Assembly (NCBI RefSeq): GCF_007625205.1
Contig: NZ_VMNI01000002.1
Span: 248,001 to 312,000, forward strand
Direction of reading: 5' to 3'
DNA from: Denitromonas ohlonensis
Lineage (GTDB): Bacteria > Pseudomonadota > Gammaproteobacteria > Burkholderiales > Rhodocyclaceae
DNA length: 64,000 nt
In this document: piece after piece, positions 47,601 to 56,178 of the stretch
How the letters are laid out: each line of letters starts with the position of its first letter
Numbering within the stretch: the stretch's first letter is position 1
Notes under the pieces: generated by a model
What the model saw: only the letters and a program-made list of their open reading frames with translations
Database searches by the model: none
Told to the model about the DNA's origin: nothing
Position numbers and translations under genes: made by a program

Positions 47601-48908
47601 TCAGCTGCGATGGAGCCCCTTGCGGTAACTCTCGAGGAAGCGGGCAATGCGGCTGACCGCATCGCGCAGATCCTCTTCGTGCGGCAGGAAGACCAGACGG
47701 AAGTGGTCCGGCTGTTTCCAGTTAAAGCCGCTGCCTTGCACCAGCAGCACCTTCTCGGCTTCGAGCAGCTTCAGGATGAACTGCTGGTCGTCCTCGATCG
47801 GGTACATGTTCAGGTCAAGCTTGGGGAACAGATACAGCGCAGCCTTGGGCTTGACGCAGCTCACCCCCGGGATCTGGGTGATCAGCTCGTAGGCCAGGTC
47901 GCGCTGACGGGTCAGGCGGCCGTCCGGTGCGATCAGCTCTTCGATGCTCTGATAGCCGCCCAGCGCGGTCTGAATACCCCACTGCGCCGGCACGTTGGCG
48001 CACAGGCGCATCGACGCCAGCATGTCGAGCCCTTCGATGTAGTCGCGGGCATGACGCTTCTCGCCCGAGACAATCATCCAGCCGGCGCGGTAGCCGCAGG
48101 CGCGATAGTTTTTCGACAAGCCGTTGAAGGTCACGCAGAGCACGTCATCGGCCAGCGAGGCGATCGAGGTGTGGGTTTCGCCGTCGTAGAGCACCTTGTC
48201 GTAGATCTCGTCGGCAAAGACGATCAACTGGTGCTGACGCGCGATCTCGAGCAACTGCTCGAGAAAGGCGGTCGGATACAGCGCGCCGGTCGGGTTGTTC
48301 GGGTTGATGATGACGATGGCGCGCGTATTGGGCGTGAGCTTGCGGCGGATATCGTCCAGATCGGGCAACCAGCCAGCCTGCTCATCACACACGTAATGCA
48401 CCGGCGCACCGCCGCCGAGGCTGACCGCCGCCGTCCACAACGGATAGTCCGGCGCCGGCACCAGTACTTCGTCGCCATTATTGAGCAGCGCCTGCATCGA
48501 CATGACGATCAGCTCGGACGCGCCGTTGCCGATGTAGATGTCTTCAATGCCAACCCCCGCAATTTTCTTTTGCTGGGAGTAGTGCATCACCGCCTTGCGT
48601 GCCGAGAACAGGCCCTTCGAATCCGAATAGCCCGCCGCGCCGCGCAGATTATGGATCACGTCGACCACGATCTCTTCGGGCGCTTCAAAACCGAAGTGCG
48701 CCAGGTTGCCGATATTGAGCTTGGTAACGCGGTGGCCTTCGTCTTCCATCTGCTTGGCGCGCTGCAGGACGGGGCCGCGGATGTCGTAGCAGACCTCCGC
48801 CAGCTTGTGCGACTTGCGAACCGCCCGCAAGGCGGCGGCGTCGGCGCGGGCGGCGCCCTGCATTTCACCGATCGGCTCTGCCACCTTGAGATTGGGCGTT
48901 TTGCTCAT
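47601..48908 (-). CDS. alaA: Alanine-synthesising transaminase AlaA-type
   Basis: A 435-residue class I/II PLP aminotransferase. It matches the AlaA pattern closely: VCYDIRGPVLQRAKQMEDEG, KLNIGNLAHFGF, GYSDSKGLFSARKAVM, IYIGNGASELIVMSMQALL, IINPNNPTGALY and the PLP Lys in VTFNGLSKNYRACGYR. It makes alanine from pyruvate and glutamate. N-terminal extension of about 35 residues compared with E. coli. Double ATG (48911/48908); 48908 gives better spacing to GGGGAAG. In betaproteobacteria it precedes hom-thrC, as here. Confidence 0.9.
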   Translation of the reverse strand: MSKTPNLKVAEPIGEMQGAARADAAALRAVRKSHKLAEVCYDIRGPVLQRAKQMEDEGHRVTKLNIGNLAHFGFEAPEEIVVDVIHNLRGAAGYSDSKGLFSARKAVMHYSQQKKIAGVGIEDIYIGNGASELIVMSMQALLNNGDEVLVPAPDYPLWTAAVSLGGGAPVHYVCDEQAGWLPDLDDIRRKLTPNTRAIVIINPNNPTGALYPTAFLEQLLEIARQHQLIVFADEIYDKVLYDGETHTSIASLADDVLCVTFNGLSKNYRACGYRAGWMIVSGEKRHARDYIEGLDMLASMRLCANVPAQWGIQTALGGYQSIEELIAPDGRLTRQRDLAYELITQIPGVSCVKPKAALYLFPKLDLNMYPIEDDQQFILKLLEAEKVLLVQGSGFNWKQPDHFRLVFLPHEEDLRDAVSRIARFLESYRKGLHRS

Positions 48909-49048
48909 CATCTTCCCCTGTGCGAAGGACACTGACCGCAATAATTGCTGCAACGCAAAAGCCTTGCGTTTGGCCAGAAAATCAAAAGATTGTAATCTAC
49001 CCCAAGCCACAGCCCCCGGGCAAATCCCGCCCAAATCGTGCACTGCCC

Positions 49049-49432
49049 ATGAACCTTCATCAAGACAGCATTTCCGATCAGAACGTCATCACCGGTTACG
49101 GCCCCGACTACGTCCAGGTCAATCGGGTTGATCATCGCGGCAACAGCCTGATCATCCTGCCCGACCAGATCCAGTCCGACTGGGCTGCGCCAGGCGGTTT
49201 CGAAGCTCTGAGCGAGGCGGCCTTTGCCACCCTGGCCAAGCTCGATTGCGTCGTGGTGCTCATCGGCACGGGAAACCGCCAGCGCTTCCCCTCGGCGGCG
49301 CTGCTCCGGCCGCTGATTGAAGCGCGCCTGGGTTTCGAGATCATGGACACCCCCGCCGCCTGCCGCACCTACAACATTCTGATGGGCGAAAACCGCAAGG
49401 TCGCGGCCGCCCTGATGTTCGACCCGGCCTGA
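49049..49432 (+). CDS. Mth938-like domain protein
   Basis: A 127-residue protein of the Mth938/Xcc1710-like family (NDUFAF3-related fold). Sequence runs ISDQNVITGYGPDYVQVN, then LDCVVVLIGTGNRQRFPSAALLRPL and GFEIMDTPAACRTYNILMGENRKVAAALM, all typical of the family. The biochemical role in bacteria is unknown; in mitochondria relatives help assemble respiratory complex I. Divergent from alaA and followed by a Bcp-type peroxiredoxin on the same strand. Confidence 0.87.
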   Translation: MNLHQDSISDQNVITGYGPDYVQVNRVDHRGNSLIILPDQIQSDWAAPGGFEALSEAAFATLAKLDCVVVLIGTGNRQRFPSAALLRPLIEARLGFEIMDTPAACRTYNILMGENRKVAAALMFDPA

Positions 49433-49518
49433 GACTCGCGCACGATTCCAACGCGCGTTTGTCATCGTGATGGAATGTCGATTACCCTGCGGTGAAGCCT
49501 TCACCGACAGGAGCATGC

Positions 49519-49974
49519 ATGATCGACCAAGCAGCCCCCGACATCACCCTGCCCGCCACTGGCGACCAGACCATCCGGCTCGCCGACCTGCACGGCAAAA
49601 CCGTGGTGCTCTACTTCTACCCCAAAGACAACACCCCCGGCTGCACCACCGAGACCCGCGATTTTGGCGTGCTTCACCCGAAGTTTGCCGAGGCCGGCTG
49701 CGTGGTGCTGGGCGTCTCGCGCGACAGCCTCAAGTCGCATGAACACTTCAAGGCCAAGCTCGACGTGCCGTTTGATCTGTTGTCAGACGCCGACGAAGTC
49801 GCCTGCCAGGCGTTTGACGTCATCAAGATGAAGAACATGTACGGCAAGCAAGTGCGCGGCATCGAACGCAGCACCTTCGTCATCGACCGCGAAGGCGTCG
49901 TGCGGCGCGAGTGGCGCAAAGTCAAAGTGAATACGCACGCCGAGGAGGTGCTCAACTTCGTCCAGTCGCTTTAA
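49519..49974 (+). CDS. bcp: Bcp/PrxQ-type peroxiredoxin
   Basis: A 151-residue thiol peroxidase that reduces peroxides with thioredoxin. The peroxidatic Cys lies in YPKDNTPGCTTETRDFG (about 43); PrxQ enzymes usually have the resolving Cys five residues later, but here it is Arg/Asp, so it should work as a 1-Cys type or use a distant Cys (in AGCVVLG or EVACQAF). GGAG lies 6 nt before the ATG at 49519. Followed by a PIN-PhoH gene 66 bp downstream. Confidence 0.92.
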   Translation: MIDQAAPDITLPATGDQTIRLADLHGKTVVLYFYPKDNTPGCTTETRDFGVLHPKFAEAGCVVLGVSRDSLKSHEHFKAKLDVPFDLLSDADEVACQAFDVIKMKNMYGKQVRGIERSTFVIDREGVVRREWRKVKVNTHAEEVLNFVQSL

Positions 49975-50040
49975 CCTCATGGCCGGCCCGGCACAGATGT
50001 GGACCGGGCCTCAGAACACCGATTCCCTGCCGGAGCCCGC

Positions 50041-51453
50041 ATGGTCACCAAACGCGCATCGAAGTCTGTGAAAACCAAGCTGTTCATCCTCGACACCAAC
50101 GTGCTGATGCACGACCCCACCAGCCTGTACCGCTTTGAAGAGCACGACCTCTACGTCCCGATCATGACGCTGGAGGAGCTCGACGGAAACAAGAAAGGCA
50201 TGTCGGAAGTGGCCCGCAACGCGCGTCAGGCCAGCCGCATGATGGACGAAATCGTCCGCGCCTGCCCCAACGGCATCGACGAAGGCATCGACCTCACCGA
50301 ACCGTCTCGCCGTCAAGCCACCGGCCGGCTGTATCTGCAAACCGAAGCCATCGACCTGCATCTGCCGCCGGGTTTGCCCACTGGCCGCGGCGACAATCAC
50401 ATCCTTGCGGTGGTCAGCTTCCTCGCCAAACGCTTCCCCAAGCGGCCCGTCATTCTGGTGTCGAAAGACATCAACATGCGCATCAAGGCACGCGCGCTCG
50501 GGCTGGATGCGCAGGACTACTTCAACGACAAGGTTCTCGAAGACACCGACCTGCTGTACTCCGGTGCGCGCGAGCTACCCGCCGATTTCTGGGAAACCCA
50601 CGGCGCCAACCTCGAGTCCTGGAAGGACGAGCGCAGCACCTACTACCGCTTGCGCGGCCCCCTGGCCGACTCACTCAGCCACAACGAATTCGTTTTCGAC
50701 ACCACCTCCGAGCCACCCTTCGATGCCTGGGTCACCGAGTGCGACGGCCCCACCGTGGTGCTCGAAACGCTCACCGACTTCAGCCATCAAAAGAACAACA
50801 TCTGGGGCATCACCGCGCGCAACCGCGAGCAGAACTTCGCGCTCAACCTGCTGATGAATCCCGAGATCGATTTCGTCACCCTGCTCGGCCAGGCCGGCAC
50901 CGGCAAGACGCTCCTGACACTCGCCGCCGGCCTCACCCAGGTGCTCGACGCGAAGCGCTACAGCGAAATCATCATGACCCGGGTGACGGTACCGGTCGGC
51001 GAAGACATCGGCTTCCTGCCCGGCACCGAGGAAGAAAAGATGACGCCGTGGATGGGCGCGCTCGAAGACAACCTCGATGTACTCAACGGCGCCACCAACG
51101 AGGGCGGCGAATGGGGCCGCGCCGCGGCGCACGACCTCATCCGCTCGCGGGTCAAGGTCAAGAGCCTCAACTTCATGCGCGGGCGCACCTTCATCAACAA
51201 GTTTCTGATCATCGATGAAGCGCAGAACCTCACACCCAAGCAAATGAAGACGCTCGTCACCCGCGCCGGCCCCGGCACCAAGGTGGTCTGCCTCGGCAAC
51301 ATTGCCCAGATCGACACGCCCTACCTCACCGAAGGCAGCTCCGGCCTGACCTTTGTCGTCGATCGCTTCAAAGGCTGGCCGCACTCGGGCCACATCACCC
51401 TGCAACGGGGCGAACGCTCGCGCCTGGCAGATCACGCAGCCGAAGTGCTCTAA
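50041..51453 (+). CDS. PIN-PhoH fusion ATPase (PhoH2/YlaK type)
   Basis: A 470-residue fusion. An N-terminal PIN ribonuclease domain (about 12-150) has LFILDTNVLMHDP and TLEELDGNKKG, with later acidic residues including GRGDNHILAVV. A PhoH-type ATPase domain follows (about 240-470) with LLGQAGTGKTLLTLAAG (Walker A) and FLIIDEAQNLTPKQMK (Walker B). Such proteins unwind and cut RNA in vitro, so an RNA-decay role is likely. The ATG at 50041 follows GGAG; a more upstream ATG would add 14 non-conserved residues. Confidence 0.93.
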   Translation: MVTKRASKSVKTKLFILDTNVLMHDPTSLYRFEEHDLYVPIMTLEELDGNKKGMSEVARNARQASRMMDEIVRACPNGIDEGIDLTEPSRRQATGRLYLQTEAIDLHLPPGLPTGRGDNHILAVVSFLAKRFPKRPVILVSKDINMRIKARALGLDAQDYFNDKVLEDTDLLYSGARELPADFWETHGANLESWKDERSTYYRLRGPLADSLSHNEFVFDTTSEPPFDAWVTECDGPTVVLETLTDFSHQKNNIWGITARNREQNFALNLLMNPEIDFVTLLGQAGTGKTLLTLAAGLTQVLDAKRYSEIIMTRVTVPVGEDIGFLPGTEEEKMTPWMGALEDNLDVLNGATNEGGEWGRAAAHDLIRSRVKVKSLNFMRGRTFINKFLIIDEAQNLTPKQMKTLVTRAGPGTKVVCLGNIAQIDTPYLTEGSSGLTFVVDRFKGWPHSGHITLQRGERSRLADHAAEVL

Positions 51454-51643
51454 ACCCGCGCAACGCGCCGGCCACCACGGCCGGTGCGTCCGTCAAGACG
51501 ACGGAATAGCGCACCGCGCGCCTCAACCACGGTGCACTGCACCATCCTAGGAATTCATTTTACTTTCAGCGCGTTATCGAGGATACTGATCGGTTTTCCC
51601 GTCGCCCGTTGCGTCCGGGGATGCCTGAAACCACGAGACTCGC

Positions 51644-53443
51644 ATGACAACGTCCGACCCGACACCTACTACCTTCGCCGCCCTGGGGCTATCCGCCCCC
51701 GTTCTGACTGCCTTGTCAGAAATCGGCTACGAAACCCCCTCGCCCATCCAGGCGGCGTGTATTCCCCACCTGATGGCCGGCGGCGACGTGCTTGGCGAAG
51801 CCCAGACCGGCACCGGTAAAACCGCCGCCTTTGCGCTGCCCGCACTCGAACGCATCGACGTCACACGTCGCACCCCACAGATTCTGGTGCTGACCCCCAC
51901 CCGCGAGCTCGCCATCCAGGTGGCCGAAGCCTTCCAGACCTACGCCCGTTACCTGCGCGACTTCCATGTGGTGCCGCTCTACGGTGGCCAGAGCATGGTC
52001 GTTCAGCTGCGTCAGCTCACGCGCGGCGCGCAGGTCATCGTGGGCACGCCGGGCCGCCTGATGGACCACCTCAAGCGCGGCAGCCTCAAGCTCGACGAAC
52101 TCAAAGTGATGGTGCTCGACGAAGCTGACGAGATGCTGCGCATGGGCTTCATCGAAGACGTGGAATGGATTCTCAGCCACACCCCGAGCACCCGCCAGAC
52201 CGCGCTGTTCTCGGCCACCATGCCCTCGATCATTCGCAGCGTGGCCCAGCGCCACCAGCGCAACCCGATCGAAATCAAGATCAAATCGGCCACCAGCACC
52301 GTGTCGACCACCCGCCAGAGCTACTGGATGGTGCGCGGCCACGACAAGCTCGACGTCCTGACCCGCATCCTCGAAGCCGAAGAAGAGCTCGACGCGGCCA
52401 TCGTTTTCGTACGCACCAAGGTGGCCACCGACGAGCTGGCCAACAAACTCGAAGCCCGCGGCCACGCCGCCGCTGCGCTCAACGGTGACATGACCCAGGG
52501 CCTGCGCGAGCGGGTGATCAGCCAGCTCAAATCGGGCCAGATCGACATCGTCGTCGCCACCGACGTCGCCGCCCGCGGCATCGACGTGCCGCGCGTCAGC
52601 CACGTTATCAACTACGACGTGCCCTACGACACCGAGGCCTATGTGCACCGTATCGGCCGCACCGGCCGTGCCGGGCGCACCGGTCACGCGATCCTGTTCA
52701 TCACGGCGCGCGAACAGCGCATGCTGCGCGCCATCGAGCACGCCACCCGCCAGAAGATCGCCCTGCTCACCCTGCCCACGCGCAGCGAAATGGCCGATCG
52801 TCGCGTCTCCAAGTTCAAGCAGGAAGTCCTCGACGTCCTGGAGAAGGAAGAGCTGCACTTCTTCATGGAAGTCGTCGGCCAGCTGCGCGACGAAAACGAA
52901 CTGAAGGCGCACTCCATCGCCGCCGCCCTGGCCTTCATCGCCCAGCGCGACAAGCCGCTGCAACTCGACAACGCCAAGGGCGGCGAATTGCCCACCACCA
53001 GTGAACTCCGCGCACCGGACGCCCGCGCGCCGCGCGAGAAGCGCGACGAAGCCCCCGGCCGTCGCCGCGACGCGGCCGATGGCAAGCTGCGCCCCTACCG
53101 TATCGAAGTCGGTCGCCAGCACGGCGTCACGCCCAAAGAAATCGTCGGCGCCATCGCCAACGAAGGCGGCCTGTCAGGCGGTCAGATCGGTCAGATTCAC
53201 CTGTTCGACGACTTCAGCCTGGTCGAACTGCCGAGCGACCTGTCCAACGAAACGCTCGCCACACTGAAGCGCACCCGCGTGTGCCAGCAGGCGCTGCAAA
53301 TTCAAGCCGACGACTCGACGCCGATGCCGGCCAAGCGTTTTGGCACCAAGCCGGGCGCGAGCAAGCGTCCGGGTGGGCCGGGCGCGCCGGGCAAGAAGCC
53401 CTTCAAAGGCGGCAAGCCCTTCATCAAGCGCCCAAAAGAGTAA
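51644..53443 (+). CDS. deaD: DEAD-box RNA helicase, CsdA/DeaD type
   Basis: A 599-residue ATP-dependent RNA helicase. Q motif FAALGLSAPVLTALSEIGYE, AQTGTGKTAAF, PTRELAIQ, GTPGRLMDH, DEAD in VLDEADEMLRMGF, SAT, RGIDVPRVSHVINYD and HRIGRTGRAGRTG. A C-terminal DbpA-like RNA-binding domain (about 480-550, LRPYRIEVGRQHGVTPKEIV) and a Gly/Lys/Pro-rich tail follow. It acts in ribosome assembly and mRNA decay, usually cold-induced. The 190 bp upstream contains a GGTGCAC/TGCACC dyad (51533-51545 region), maybe a leader hairpin. Confidence 0.94.
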   Translation: MTTSDPTPTTFAALGLSAPVLTALSEIGYETPSPIQAACIPHLMAGGDVLGEAQTGTGKTAAFALPALERIDVTRRTPQILVLTPTRELAIQVAEAFQTYARYLRDFHVVPLYGGQSMVVQLRQLTRGAQVIVGTPGRLMDHLKRGSLKLDELKVMVLDEADEMLRMGFIEDVEWILSHTPSTRQTALFSATMPSIIRSVAQRHQRNPIEIKIKSATSTVSTTRQSYWMVRGHDKLDVLTRILEAEEELDAAIVFVRTKVATDELANKLEARGHAAAALNGDMTQGLRERVISQLKSGQIDIVVATDVAARGIDVPRVSHVINYDVPYDTEAYVHRIGRTGRAGRTGHAILFITAREQRMLRAIEHATRQKIALLTLPTRSEMADRRVSKFKQEVLDVLEKEELHFFMEVVGQLRDENELKAHSIAAALAFIAQRDKPLQLDNAKGGELPTTSELRAPDARAPREKRDEAPGRRRDAADGKLRPYRIEVGRQHGVTPKEIVGAIANEGGLSGGQIGQIHLFDDFSLVELPSDLSNETLATLKRTRVCQQALQIQADDSTPMPAKRFGTKPGASKRPGGPGAPGKKPFKGGKPFIKRPKE

Positions 53444-53452
53444 TCTCGCGAA

Positions 53453-54628
53453 CTAAGCCCGCGCAGCCTGCACCAGCAGGTTGCGCGGCGTGATCGCCCG
53501 ATCGCAGAACACCCCGAGCCTCACCCGGTAGCCTGCCGCCTCCAGGCCGAGCGCCAGATCCCCCACCAGCCACATCTCCAGCGCCCGTCGAAACACATGG
53601 CGTACCAGGTCGTAGCGCAGCACCTGCGCATGACGCGCCCAGCCGACTACCTGCCATTCATCCCAATTCACCGCAGCGGGTAACACCACCACTTCGCGCG
53701 CGGCCAATTGCCGGCAAAAGCCTTCAAAACCTGAACGCACCCACGCCGCCGGCACCGGCCGGAACGGGCGATACTCACCGCCGTCGACCGCTGCGCGCAG
53801 CGCGATGAAACCCAGCTTGAACGCGCTGTCCTGCGCGTGCTGGCGTCGTTCGCGCTCAGTGGCCGTCACCGACTCGGTGATCGCCAGACGCAAATCGCCC
53901 GCATCCAGCCTCAGCGTCGCGGCGGTCGATACCGGCAGGAAGTCGCCCGTCACGCCCCGGTCGTAACAGCACGGCGCAATACTGAACCCCGCCGCCGCAC
54001 CCGCTGCCGCGCCGCGCACCAGGCTGCGATGCAATTCGCCACAGGCGTGCAAGGCCACCACATGATGCGTCGCCACGCGCGCCTGCCCGTCCGCCGACAA
54101 GGCATCGGCGCAGACCATGTGTTGCGCCAGCCGCGCGCGCGTGGCCAGCAAGGCACTCTGGGCACACAGCGCGGGGTCGATTTCCAGACTGGTCACCGCG
54201 CCCGCGCCCTGCATCGCCAGGCGTCGGCCGAGATGCCCCTTGCCGGCGCACCACTCCAGCACCGGCGCCTCGACCGGATCGAGCGCGGCCGCGAAGGCTT
54301 CGATCTGCTCACGCTTGCGCCCCGGAATCGCCCAATCGAAATGCGCATCGCAGGGTGGCAACGGCCGTGGCTCGCATCGCGGCACCGTCGTCAAGGCGGG
54401 CAAGTCAGCCAAGGCCGGCACGCGCGACGCCACCCAGGCCAGACGTGCGGCGTCATCGGCTGCCAGCGCAGCCACCGCATCATCGGACAAGGCCAGCACG
54501 TCCGCGGCGAGCGCCGGATAGCGCGCCACCCAGTCGGGCGCCTCGACACAGAACGGCCGCGGACGCCAGAGGTCGGCATGGACGTCCAGACAATGCTGCA
54601 GGGCGAAGAAACGATCGGGAAGATTCAT
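53453..54628 (-). CDS. Methyltransferase-domain protein (METTL25-like)
   Basis: A 391-residue protein with a C-terminal-type SAM fold. The SAM motif is VLEWCAGKGHLGRRLAMQG (about 145-163), then TSLEIDPALCAQSALLA; further motifs VVALHACGELHRSLV and SIAPCCYDRGVTGDFLP fit the METTL25/YbaJ-like group, whose substrate (possibly rRNA/tRNA or protein) is not known. Start at 54628 is uncertain: no clear Shine-Dalgarno, and the frame is open for 35 more codons. Convergent with deaD, divergent from a thioredoxin-like gene. Confidence 0.85.
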   Translation of the reverse strand: MNLPDRFFALQHCLDVHADLWRPRPFCVEAPDWVARYPALAADVLALSDDAVAALAADDAARLAWVASRVPALADLPALTTVPRCEPRPLPPCDAHFDWAIPGRKREQIEAFAAALDPVEAPVLEWCAGKGHLGRRLAMQGAGAVTSLEIDPALCAQSALLATRARLAQHMVCADALSADGQARVATHHVVALHACGELHRSLVRGAAAGAAAGFSIAPCCYDRGVTGDFLPVSTAATLRLDAGDLRLAITESVTATERERRQHAQDSAFKLGFIALRAAVDGGEYRPFRPVPAAWVRSGFEGFCRQLAAREVVVLPAAVNWDEWQVVGWARHAQVLRYDLVRHVFRRALEMWLVGDLALGLEAAGYRVRLGVFCDRAITPRNLLVQAARA

Positions 54629-54738
54629 GGCCGCGAACGATACGCCCTTGGCTGCGGCTGGCAAGCCCGACGGCAACATGGCGCGTCCGCGGCAGATACG
54701 GTATAAGCGGGAGGCCCGGACCCATCGCCACACAGCCC

Positions 54739-55134
54739 ATGAACGCCCTCGTCGATCTAGCCGACCCCGCCGCCGTCACCGACGCCCTCTCGCGCGAGTG
54801 GCTGGTGGCCTGCCTGTGCGCCGAATGGTGCGGCACCTGCCGCGACTATCACGACAGCTTCGCATCCATGCAGGCGCAGTTTCCGCAGGCGGCGTTTCTG
54901 TGGGTGGACATCGAAACCCATGCCGACTGGGCCGACGACATGGACATCGAAAACTTCCCGACGATCATGATCCAGCAGGACGATGCCGTCCGTTTTCTCG
55001 GCACCATGCTGCCCTACCCGGGCCATCTCCAACGCACGCTGGAAACCCTGCTCAACGCCTCTGGCGACGCGCGCCGCCCCGGTGAAAGCGTGCCACTCGA
55101 TCTGCGTGAACTGCTGCGAATGCAGGCTGGCTGA
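54739..55134 (+). CDS. Thioredoxin-like protein
   Basis: A 131-residue single-domain thioredoxin-fold protein without signal peptide, so cytoplasmic. Active-site motif CAEWCGTCRDYHDSF (about 29-43; CGTC rather than the common CGPC), then the cis-proline region MDIENFPTIMI. Probably a disulfide reductase with an unusual redox potential; the partner is unknown. It begins in a small gap between the divergent methyltransferase gene and the convergent unknown envelope gene. Confidence 0.88.
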   Translation: MNALVDLADPAAVTDALSREWLVACLCAEWCGTCRDYHDSFASMQAQFPQAAFLWVDIETHADWADDMDIENFPTIMIQQDDAVRFLGTMLPYPGHLQRTLETLLNASGDARRPGESVPLDLRELLRMQAG

Positions 55135-55145
55135 ACGGGCGCGAC

Positions 55146-56168
55146 TCAGGAACCGATCTCAGGACGCAGCAAGGGCGCCAGCCGGGCCGGCGCCTGCATG
55201 GCCTGCTCCATCAGCTCCGAGAGCGACACCGAGCGCTCCGGACTGAGCGTCAGCCGAATGCTGTCGTCCTCGCCGCTGATGAACTCGATCAGCGTGGCGC
55301 AGGCCTTTTTGCGATCACCCACATCGGTCACCGGCAAGTCCTTTTCACAGTCACGCTGCGCCGCGTCGATATCGGACTTGAAGCGCGCATCGCGCTGCGT
55401 CGCCGCCTTGCCTTCGGTCGGCAACACCGGAATCGCGTAGCGCTTGTGCAACGCGATGCTGCGCTTGATGTAGCCGTCGTCATGCAGGGCTGCCTCAAGC
55501 TGCTTGAGCCGCACCTCACCCATCAATTCGAGCATCTGGAAGGCCATCCCCAGCCCCGGCGGCGGGCCACCACGGCGCCCGCGCGGCCCACCCGCGCCAG
55601 GCATGGCGAACGCAGAGGGGGCCGCCCCGCCGTCGGACAATCGCGCGAGCGCAGCAACGCGCTCAAGCGCCAGGTCAAGACGCGCCTTCATCACTTCGGG
55701 CTGATCCACTTCCAAGGCCAGGGTCAGCGTGTCGTCATCCAGATCCATGCGCCACTGCATCACGATGGTGGCCGGCGGCAACTGCGAACGCCCGCTGGCC
55801 TGGACGAACGCCACATCGCCCAAGGGGCTGAACCCGTCGCTGGTAGCGACACCGCTCATCCGCAGCTCGGCCCGCTTGCGCCGTGGCTCATCGACAAAAT
55901 CATCAATATCCACCCGTACGATGTGCACCACGCCCGCACCCGGTACCTCTTCGATACGCACGTCGTCCAAATGTACGCTGCCGCCCAGCGGCGACGCCGA
56001 GACGCCCTGCCACGACACCTGACCGCGCATGCCGTGCTGATCGAGCGCGCCGTTGATTGCCGCTTCGGCCTTGGACGCCGCCACATTCGACAAGACCATC
56101 CAACCGACCACGAGCGCCACCACCGCGCCACCGCCAATCATCATCAGTTTGCGTTGTTCCATCGCCAT
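55146..56168 (-). CDS. Hypothetical membrane-anchored protein
   Basis: A 340-residue protein with one N-terminal membrane segment (about 8-30, MMIGGGAVVALVVGWMVL) and a large periplasmic part. A short amphipathic start (AEAAINGALDQHGMRGQVSW) resembles the first repeat of AsmA/DUF945-like proteins, a weak hint only. A Gly/Pro/Arg-rich spot (GPRGRRGGPPPGLG) lies near the middle. Function unknown. Last of three minus-strand genes (58203-59048, 56179-58200, this) that look co-transcribed; 10 bp separates it from the middle gene. Confidence 0.75.
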   Translation of the reverse strand: MAMEQRKLMMIGGGAVVALVVGWMVLSNVAASKAEAAINGALDQHGMRGQVSWQGVSASPLGGSVHLDDVRIEEVPGAGVVHIVRVDIDDFVDEPRRKRAELRMSGVATSDGFSPLGDVAFVQASGRSQLPPATIVMQWRMDLDDDTLTLALEVDQPEVMKARLDLALERVAALARLSDGGAAPSAFAMPGAGGPRGRRGGPPPGLGMAFQMLELMGEVRLKQLEAALHDDGYIKRSIALHKRYAIPVLPTEGKAATQRDARFKSDIDAAQRDCEKDLPVTDVGDRKKACATLIEFISGEDDSIRLTLSPERSVSLSELMEQAMQAPARLAPLLRPEIGS

Positions 56169-56178
56169 TGCGTGCGCC

